From: Datnioides undecimradiatus
Taxonomy: Eukaryota > Chordata > Actinopteri > Lobotiformes > Datnioididae
Direction of reading: 5' to 3'
Length of the DNA: 64,000 nucleotides
Assembly: GCA_008933995.1 (NCBI GenBank)
Contig: WARS01000029.1
Coordinates: forward strand, 20,677,511 to 20,741,510
Positions 53,097 through 64,000 of the stretch are shown one piece after another. The notes under the pieces were generated by a model that worked only from the letters and a program-made list of their open reading frames with translations, had not been told where the DNA came from and made no database searches. The position numbers and the translations under genes are program-made. The first letter of the stretch is position 1. Every line of letters starts with the position of its first letter.

Positions 53097-55477
53097 GTAA
53101 GAAGACGCGAACGTGCGCATGCGTCACGTGCGTTGTTCCTGTCTGAGTCTGTGCGGTGTATCTTCCACTTAAACCCTTCTCTCCTCAAATATTTTAAATT
53201 GTTTCCTCGAGTGTTTTGCTGTGAAAGATGAGGAAACTGCTGACACGGGCATTTAGAGCTGGTTAAAATTCATGGAGGCGCTCAGGTGATAATTATCATC
53301 TCCAGATCTCCTTTGGAGGTTTAGTGCCACCCAGAGAGGGATGAAATCATAAAGCTGCAAGTCTCTCTCTCTCCTCTTTCCTCTCTCTTTCCGTCCTCTG
53401 ATCTGCACTCCCTTTTTTCTGCTCTTCGTCTCTTTCCAATCACCTTCCTTTCAAATTTGTTCTCAAGCCAACTTTTCTTAATTTCCCACCTCTCCTGTGC
53501 CTGCAGAGCTTGCGTGCGCTCCCCCTCGAAGAACCTCCACATGCTCCTGCAGACTCGCACTTAAATAAGGGCTGTGATTGCATGCGAGATGCTTTGCTAC
53601 TTCACCTGTGTGATTACACGCCGAAGTCTCTGTTTGGTGAAGAAATGCTCCTGCTGTGATTTAGAGTGATGTCAGTCCTGAAAGTGAAAAGTTGCTGAGC
53701 TCCGGTGGTGTGACTCGGTGTCTTGACACCGAAACTTCCTCCCTGCGTCATTGTCACCGCCAAAAGGAAAGCGGCTCCAACAAAATCTCCTTTTGAGCTC
53801 CTGAAATTCAAAGTGACAATAAACAGTGACTCATCTCTCCTCCTCCCTCTGCCGGGAGGTGTCGAACTGTGCGCGTGATGGGCTGACTGTAATTAGAGCA
53901 GTGCGGAGCTCGGAGCGGGAGCGCTGTATTTGGTCACGAAATGCCACCATCCAGGATCAACCTCAAGCACGAATCGCCGATGGACGGGACGTGGCGCTCG
54001 ATCGCATGCTTCGGCGCAACAGCGGTTTAATGTGACAGCCACCTCAGGTCTGCCTGTGCTGAGGGAGGATGAGATGAGGGGGGGGGACGCCATGCGCACG
54101 GAGATGAAGAAAAGAAACACTGAGGAACTTAAAACTAGCTAAAAATAGGAGATTTTGTGAATCTCATTAAATCTAAAAATGTAACGTGAGCGAGGAAAGC
54201 CCTGTTTTTTCCTTGGAGGTGGAAATAGACAGCAGCTAGGCGCGGCCTTCGGAGAGAGAAGCAATCCCCAGCGCTCAGCGGTGATCCCTTTCAATAAGCT
54301 GCGCGCAGAGCGTTGAGCTAATGCTGTGAATGTCGCGTGTTACGGCGCGTGTTGGGCCCAATGCGTCGTGAATCACGAGTGACTTGAAGTGGCGTGAGCG
54401 CTCAGTCAGTCAGGGAGGATTTCCTGACTTACTGGTCGGGATTCAACCATAAATCGTTATCACATTTAACACCCGTTTATGTGAGTTACACCCCTCACAG
54501 TATATCACAGTGGGGTTTAACTTCACATTAAAGCTGGCATCCATAAATAACCTCCCACAGAGTGATAACACAGGACATATTTCAGCGCTTTCCCAGCTAA
54601 ATGCACCCGAGTCTGATGTTTCTGCACTTTGTATTTAACATGTGCTACTCTCACATACACTGGTACCTTGACTTACGAGTTTAATTCGTCCCGTGACGGA
54701 GCTCGTAACTCAAATTACTCGTATGTCAAATCAATTTTCCCCATTGACATGAATTGAAATGCCATTAATCCGTTCCGGGCCCCCCAAAAAACACGTCTGT
54801 TGCATGTTTTTAAACAAGAAAAGTGTACTTATAAATAACGAATATTGTATAAAACACAGTACAATAGACTGTACTGCAATAAACTGGTTTTATTCAGTAT
54901 AATGTGCAGCATTTACCTTGGAGATCAGACGATTTTCGCCACGCTTTCCTCACTTTCACCTGCAGCTGTCCAGCTATCGAGTGAGACACGGGACGCTGGG
55001 CGGATGTTACGGCGCTCACTGTGGCGTTCGCGACGCCAGCTAGCGGTGGGGTATCTGAAGCTGGCTGGTAAAATGAATTTTAGCTCGCAACTCAAAGCAA
55101 AAAATCGTCCGAGAGACGGCTCGCATCTCGAAAAACTCGTTAGCTGGGACGCTCGTAAGTCAAGGTACCACTGTATACTAATTAAGTTTAATTAAGTTTT
55201 ATGGTCGTCCCGCTCTTTCTTCATTTGTAATAAGTTAAGAACTTATTTTGAGATTTTGAATTTTTGCTTTTTGTTTTGTTTTAAGATGCTTATTTGTAAT
55301 CGGATTACGTGAATGCAAGCTTAATCTACATAGTAGTTGTGTTTTAATGCTCATCAATCAAGTTCTGTAGATACAGTTTAGGCAAGTTTAGAGTTAAATT
55401 AACTTTATTTCATGTTTATTTATGTAACAATGTTAGCGCCCAGCCATTGATCGAGTGTCATGTGTTTCCCTCCTCAG
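53097..55477 (+). other. Intron 9 of the cntnap4-like gene
   Basis: 2.4 kb. Contains a terminal-inverted-repeat element at 54657-55175; otherwise nothing recognised. Confidence 0.7.
54657..55175. mobile_element. Non-autonomous DNA transposon (MITE) with ~22-bp terminal inverted repeats
   Basis: The left end acactggtaccttgacttac and the right end, whose reverse complement reads tacagtggtaccttgactta, are nearly identical inverted repeats 519 bp apart. The interior carries the related phrases gagctcgtaactcaaattac and ctcgcaactcaaagcaaaaa. No transposase frame. The ggtaccttgacttacgag end resembles a widespread vertebrate DNA-transposon family; superfamily is uncertain. Confidence 0.82.
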
Positions 55478-55649
55478 GCTGTCCCGTTCAGGAGGGCAGT
55501 CAGGAGTGCGCGAAGCCTTTCAAGGTGTTCCAGGGCTGCATGCGCCTGTTGGCCCTGGATAACCAACCTGTCGACCTGATCAAGGTGCAGCAGAGGCTGC
55601 TGGGGAACTACAGCCACCTGCAGATTGATATGTGCGGCATCATTGACAG
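55478..55649 (+). CDS. cntnap4: cntnap4-like exon 10: end of laminin-G 2
   Basis: This 172-nt exon follows acceptor tgtttccctcctcag and ends at donor gtctgt, with phase 1 in and 2 out. The translation reads CPVQEGSQECAKPFKVFQGC, then MRLLALDNQPVDLIKVQQ, then LLGNYSHLQIDMCGIIDR. FQGCMRL and QIDxCxIxDR supply the conserved laminin-G 2 disulphide and the linker into EGF 1. NYS is a potential N-glycosylation site. DNQPVDLI resembles the CNTNAP5 sequence I remember more than CNTNAP4. This is why the paralogue call is held below certainty. The last Arg codon is split ag|g with exon 11. Confidence 0.93.
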
Positions 55650-58348
55650 GTCTGTTCTCCTGATGTTCCTCTGCTTTGTGTTTTGATGCGGCTCGGAGTG
55701 GTTTCCAAAGTCATTTGGGGGTTTGTGTCCTGGTTCGGACCCAATGTTTTATAACGTCCAGTTTATAATAAGCCTGGTTTCTCCTTTAAACCTCTCAGTA
55801 AGATACATGCATGGCAAATTTAATTTCATTAGCTGTTGTCCTCTTTGAAGTCAGTTGAGGACTCATGGGGGTTGTAGATATTCTCAAATTATTGGTGCTG
55901 CAAAAAAAAAAAAAAAAGCCTGCAGTCAATAAGGCTAATTAAATGTCACTGTATGACTCAGAAAACAATAAGCATGTAGACAAGGGAATCATGATTTAAA
56001 GGATAAATCTGGTGACATTCCATATTTTTCTTATTATCTGCAAATCCCAAGAGAAAGGCGACCAAAACTCAAGGTACTGCCTCTGTGTTTCCAGAACCTG
56101 CTCGTTTCTTTGTGCCAAAAGCAGTGAGTCACTGGCTCACGTTTCTGTGTCACAATAAACGTGGCTACTGTGGTTCATTTTCACTCAGCCGCACGTAAAC
56201 ACACATTCAAAATCCAGAGGGCCAGATCCACGCCTCCAGCAAAACAGTTTTTACTTTTCTAGCGACGATGCATTTGAACAAAAAGGCTCGGGAGACACGA
56301 AGATTCGGTTTACATCTGGTATTAAAACGCAGTGTGCACCATGTTAATTGATATGGACGTGTGCTTTTTAGCTCACATCGTATATTCACGCAGTGTGAAA
56401 AAGACCGAGGGAGACAAACCTCAAAATCCTGATTGTACGTCTGTTCTGCGCCATGAAAGTGCCAAAACTGCATGAAATATCAAAGCGGTACAGGAAGAAA
56501 GACCTTCGCACTCATCCACGCAAGGGTTTATCTAGTCGCAGAGTTGCTGACACACAACGCGCAGGGAGAAACTGACAATATGTCTTTGAAACGTCTGAGA
56601 AATAGCTTAATTTATTGCTTTGCTGAATTCACCAGAGGACGAATGATTAAGAATTCGCCGTAGACGTCGTGTCACTAAGTTTATAAAACTTGTATGACTT
56701 ATTTAAGGGAGTCTGGGGCTGCTTTGCCCCCCGCCGCCGCAAATTACATGCAGTTTTACTCTGGAGGAGAGAGATCTGATCTCAGTGATGATATCAAGAA
56801 CTCACAATGCAAGATTGGATTTTTTATGATCTGGGTAACATATCCAGGAGGGATGCATGCTCTACGCTAACCTGAAGGAAAACGAATGCAGGGATATTCA
56901 ACATACCAAGACTTAACAGTGATTGGCTGGAGCATCCCAGTGGCCGGCAGCGTGGCTAGAAGCTGGCTTCCTGTCGACTGGCTGCAGGATCAGGATCACG
57001 GAGAGCGCCGCAGCGTTGGGTCTGGACTCTGTGGCTCCAGAGTTGCAGGCGTGTTGTGCCTGTCGAAATGCATTTTTGCTCTGCAGTCGGCGTACTGTGT
57101 CATTTTTATGTAGAGCACACAGATTCACGGCGCTTAACAAATTGCAATCAGCTCGAGAGGTAGACAGACACATAATACATACTCAACACTAAAGCGGCGG
57201 GGTGAATGAAAGGTGAAAACAAAATATTGCCTACGTCGGGCGACGGCATGCATTATGATTATAGGAATATCAAAACAGACCATCTGACAGCCGGCTCGCT
57301 GACTCTTTACTCAAGGGAAAGTTGAGGAGGCAGATATTTCTTATAATCCACCATCCATCCTCTTTCCACACACACACACACACTATTGTCAGTTTCCAAG
57401 TCTGAACCGTGGCTAAATCACTTGTTTATAACACAATATGAAAAGGATCCTGTTGAGAAATCCCTCCCTGAGGCGCATCTGAGGGAATCAAGGACTGAAA
57501 AGAAGGCACCGGTAGCCATTTATTAATCCAGAGCTGCTGTTCTTAGCCACTTTACTTACTCACTGCTAACTGCATTCCTGAGGAGACTCTCTGTACGGGC
57601 TGTTAAATGGATTAATTAGCACCGAGAGGCAAAAGTATTTCAACTTGCTGTGATTATGAAAAACATAAAAATGGGAAAGGAGGTCTTATCTAAGTATCTA
57701 GGTTGCCATGGAGAGAGTAGACTTTGGGAACAGCAGAATCAAACGAGAAGACACCACTCTCATGTTGTCCACGGGGCCGGGAATAGAGTTAGCCTAGCTT
57801 AGCATAAGGGCTGCAAACAGGAGGAAACAGCTACCTCAAATCCACCCACCGGCAACTCTAAAGCTTCCACACATATTGTTTAATCTGTTTAATCTGTACA
57901 AGAGTGACTCTAAACATCAACCTTGGACTCTTGTTGCAGGAAAGTGTGTTTTAGCCACATCTAATTGATTTTTGCTGCATAGTTGTAATTTCACGTGTCG
58001 CACACGTTGAGCATCTGAAAACTGACGTGAGCTCTTACGCAAAGGATGATAAAAGCAAGACGCAGGTTTCCTGTTTTGCAAAATTGCAATAACAATGTTG
58101 GACCTTGCCCTAAACTCTGATATGAGACTATCTTGCAACGAGGGGGGGGGGCATCGTTCACCGACCCGACAGTTGCTTTGCTCGAAGGATGCTGACACCT
58201 TTAGGACACACTCGCTGTCCCTCTTGCCCCTCTCCTCCCTGCGTGAGTGTATGTTTTGAGGCGAGCTAGATTAAGCTGTCAGAAGGCAGTAATTCTGACC
58301 TCTTTGCTTCTGTCCCATTGCTGGCAACTTAATAATACAGCTTGTCAA

Positions 58349-58350
<2 letters not shown>

Positions 58351-58382
<32 letters not shown>
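58351..58382. repeat. (CA)n microsatellite
   Basis: Sixteen CA units. Confidence 0.97.
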
Positions 58383-58384
<2 letters not shown>

Positions 58385-58428
58385 TAAAAAGAAACATAGG
58401 TCACCAAGAGGTCTTCTCTTGTTTTTGC

Positions 58429-58444
58429 GTGTGTGTGTGTGTGT
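58429..58444. repeat. (GT)n microsatellite
   Basis: Eight GT units, then gtctgtctgtc. Confidence 0.93.
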
Positions 58445-58536
58445 CTGTCTGTCAGCCGGTGACTTTTGCTCACAGAGAGTCACGCAGACACACAAGTCTT
58501 AGCCTTCACACTCCAGTGTTATTCCCAAACTCTCTC

Positions 58537-58540
<4 letters not shown>

Positions 58541-58588
<48 letters not shown>
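58541..58588. repeat. (GT)n microsatellite
   Basis: Twenty-four uninterrupted GT units. Confidence 0.97.
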
Positions 58589-58591
<3 letters not shown>

Positions 58592-58651
58592 GTGGCAGCT
58601 TACCCAGAACCAGGTGCAGAGCAGACTGAAAGGATAAAATTACATACCTTT

Positions 58652-58653
58652 CC

Positions 58654-58686
<33 letters not shown>
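58652..58686. repeat. (CT)n microsatellite
   Basis: CT array interrupted once (tcgct). Confidence 0.95.
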
Positions 58687-61600
58687 ATGCTGTTCAGCAG
58701 ACTGTAGTTATTTGAAGTCTTTGTAGGACATCCCAGTCTGCCTGTCTGGTAATGGTGTGCGGTTCGGGAGGGGGGAGGGCAGGCGCTGCGCTGGTTGAGC
58801 CAGAGGCAGCGGAGATTGGATGCAGGCCCTGTGATCCGAGCTACGTTATAGGACACTGTCACACCACCCTCGAAACTTTCAGATAAGCTGCACAGTCCCG
58901 TCGCTCGGTGAATGCAGCGGTCCTGTGATCTGAGCTGTGGTGCAGTACGCTGTCACGTTGCATTGCAAATTGCTAGTCACGTTAGGAGCGCTCCAAAGCT
59001 TTAAAGAGGACAAAGCAAAACTCGAGAAGATTTATAGTAGATTTAGAGATACGGGCAGATACGGTGCAGTTCACTGCTTGACCCAGGCTTTCTGAGTCTC
59101 TCTGTAATTTTCCTCCTCCGTGCTCCTGTTTGAAGCTGCATACGCTGCCCACAGCGAACTGGATGCGGAGACAGTGACAGAAAACTCCACCGACGCTGCT
59201 GGAAAGAGTCGCCCACTGTGGCTGCAGATGGCTCTTGCCAAGAAAAGTTGAATTTTCCCAACTTTTGCCAAGTGCGGTGGGAGCGGGGACAAAGTGGATG
59301 TTGAAAAATCCCAGCAAAATGGGTGCATTCGTCTTGTCTGCTCCTACAATGAAGACAAAGTATTCTCTCGAGGCGTTCGCTGCGGGGGAAGTACTGGCCT
59401 CCTGGTAAACGGTGGTGTTTTTACATGCTTGGCCTCCAATTAATCTGGAGAGGAAAGCGGGTTTAATAATCACAATTACAAATTTCACGAGTAGTCGTCC
59501 TCACGTGAGAGTGATTGTCGAAAAGATTTCAAACAACCTCTTTTTAAATAGCCTTTCTCCATTTTGACTTCTCAGAATTACACTTAATTGCTTTTTGCTC
59601 AGGGATAAATGAGAAGTAACCGCTCTGATGCAGAACGGCGGCTTCCTGCACATCTAAAGCGAACAAAATACCATGCTACATCTTGTTGAGTCGAGATGTG
59701 CGCCCCTCCAAGGGTCTGATACAGACTTGATGTATTTAGGCTTGCCGGGCTTGGTTATTTCTCCTGTGTCGTGTCTTTGCGCTGACCTGAGCCAATCAGC
59801 TGCTGAAACTCTGAGCTGAAATAGGATAGACAGTTCTGGGACAGAGGTGGTAACCATAAAACTGAAGACCGGACAGGAAGTGGAAGAAATCACTTGGCTG
59901 GTCATGGCAGAAACAAGATTGCCTTATAATGAGCTCCCGTTGTTTATCAAAATCACCTTGGCTGTAAGAAAGCAGTTCATCCATTACCACTGACTGTAAC
60001 GGCTCCAGCAGGGCTAATTCTTTAACTCCGCGGTGTGAACACAGCCTCTCTTTCAGCCTCTCTCTGGCTACAAGTGCTCCCTGACCTCATTTCCTCAGGT
60101 TCAGTGTCCAAATACAGTTGATATCCAGTCAGTGCATCCAGGTCGCTGCTGCGCTCTTCATCCACCCTTCCCCTCCCTCACCCTCCGCCCTCTGCCTCAC
60201 CTCTTCTTTCCCACGTCCGCTGCTCCTCTCTCGCTCTGTCCTGCACAACCCATGCTTCCTAAATCCCAAATCCTCTGAAGTCCCCCCCCCGTTCTTTCAT
60301 CCTTTTCGATACCTAGCTTTGCTCGAGGAAGCTTTCATGCGACTGTCTTCATGCCGCCTAGTTCTTCTATCTTTGCGAGGACCATTCTGGGTTTCGCACC
60401 GTGAGAGCGAATGTGTGTGTAGATGACGCCTGTATAGGGAAGTAGAAGAAACCTCACTAAACACGTTTTCACGGCTGGGAGTCAACAAATGCATAATTCA
60501 GCGTCACTGCATAAACAACTCCAAATAGGTCCGAGTTTACTTCCTATTTATAGCGTTCACTATATGTGTGTTTGCTAATAAAGAAGGTTGCAGGAAATAA
60601 ACTTGAATGCACGGTACACGGCACATATTCTTTATGCTTTTTTAGCATATTCCATATCTTCTCTTTGTTTCCTACAGCTGTTTTTATTTTGTTTCTTATA
60701 CATTTTTCATGTCAGTGTTATATGTGAGTGTATTACTTTCTACCCTTTATATAAATATATTGTCCATATGTTTATCTTTATGCACCAAAACACCACAAAC
60801 CTTGAACATAAAAACCTATAACATAATAAATGCGTTTTGCTCAGTATTGTTAACCTGCAGTTATGTTCATAAAAAATAAATAAAATTAGGAATCCCCATA
60901 TTTTTACCTCACAGAAGTAGAGCGGTATAACCATCGATTGTTTTACTTTTTCCAAGCCAGCTAGAAACATCTGCTGGGCCAAATCAAGCCTATGGCCAGT
61001 CTTAGTCCTTGTGCTGTATGGACGAGTGCCTCCCATTACTATTAGCGTATCTGGACGTCTCACCCAATCGGTTCAATGCAGCACCCTGGTGTGACCGCTC
61101 CTGTCCTCTATTTACATCCCCTCGACAACCCAGAATACATATACACCCTGTGGGAAACACTATGGACATCATCCACTGCACTACCTTGATGGATAGCTTT
61201 GCTGTTGTGGCTGCGAGTTGTGCTGGGATTATATAGAAACCGGGAACACAGAACAGAGGGGTTAAAGGGCTTTAAAGCTACCTAGTTAGGATGATCAGTG
61301 ATGGCGACAGATGAAAACGAAGTAAAAGTAAGCCATTGCATAGGGCGCGGTGAAAAACAGCACAGCCGCTGCAAAGTTAATGCTCAAGCAAAAGGAAAAA
61401 AAAATAGGAATTACTGCAAAAACAAATGATTTTAATGGTTTAGTTCATGGAGTAACTAAGCAGACGGGCTATTAAGGAAAGAAAAACGATTCCATAACTT
61501 TAAAAAGATGGTGTTTCTCTGGAAGGTCCCACAACATGAAACCAAATGATGTCTCTGTTCTTTGAGAGACGGGTTGGGTGGGAGTTCACAGCTTCTGTCT

Positions 61601-61854
61601 CCGGCTGACGCAATGTTAGTTAACAGCGGCAACAAAGGGACGTTTCAAACCAGCTACTTCTCTGAACGTACACCTGTGCTCTAGCTGACATGAAACGGGA
61701 AGACTCGGGAAATGTTCCTTTAAAAGATTTAAAAGAGGGCGCCGCGTTTCAGGTCCCTCCCACACACCTTCTCACCAGAACAGTCAGGTGTGCTGAAGGC
61801 CTGTTGTTACTTTTCACATCAACATCCTTGAGAAGCTTTTTGTAAAACTTTTGA

Positions 61855-64000
<2,146 letters not shown>

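Noticed and set aside
58982..59488. 168-codon reverse-strand frame
   Set aside because: No recognised domain, sits in intron 10, and length is compatible with chance in a 64-kb window.

Overview
The window looks like vertebrate, most likely teleost, genomic DNA. It is intron-rich, full of di- and tetranucleotide microsatellites, and carries a Tc1-family DNA transposon and several MITE-like elements. Ten short coding exons, all on the + strand, belong to one gene of the contactin-associated protein family (CNTNAP/Caspr, neurexin superfamily). Translated pieces compared from memory fit the CNTNAP3/CNTNAP4 branch best, so I call it cntnap4-like. A few residues in exon 10 are closer to CNTNAP5, so the paralogue is not settled.

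Layout. 1-15084: no coding exon recognised; presumably intron 1 and/or upstream sequence. It holds a TTAA-flanked MITE (1909-2588) and an internally deleted Tc1 copy (about 13234-14534). 15085-15195, 32825-33018 and 38934-39081: exons 2-4, the F5/8-type C (discoidin) domain. 41375-41578: exon 5, first half of laminin-G domain 1. 49005-49177 and 49976-50118: two eroded exons for the second half of laminin-G 1. 51963-52230, 52947-53096 and 55478-55649: exons 8-10, laminin-G 2. 61917-62023: exon 11, first EGF-like domain. The signal-peptide exon should lie before position 15085 or outside the window. The fibrinogen-like region, laminin-G 3 and 4, EGF 2, transmembrane segment and cytoplasmic tail should lie downstream. 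Eight of the ten exons are clean, and their reading phases fit end to end.

The most notable observation is local. The exons at 49005 and 49976 still align to the family in pieces, but in several different frames, with an in-frame TAG at 49157-49159. Their outer splice sites are kept. Joining exon 5 directly to the 49976 exon restores an open frame into exon 8. This could be real exon loss, an exon-skipped isoform, a decaying paralogue, or indel errors in the assembly. Reads and RNA would separate these.

Other items worth a look are a (TCTG)n microsatellite that forms the polypyrimidine tract of exon 11, a 235-nt uninterrupted purine run before exon 8, inverted (CA)n/(GT)n pairs in introns, a mosaic duplication in intron 2, and two perfect hairpins. 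I found no convincing second protein-coding gene, no tRNA or rRNA gene, and no CRISPR array.
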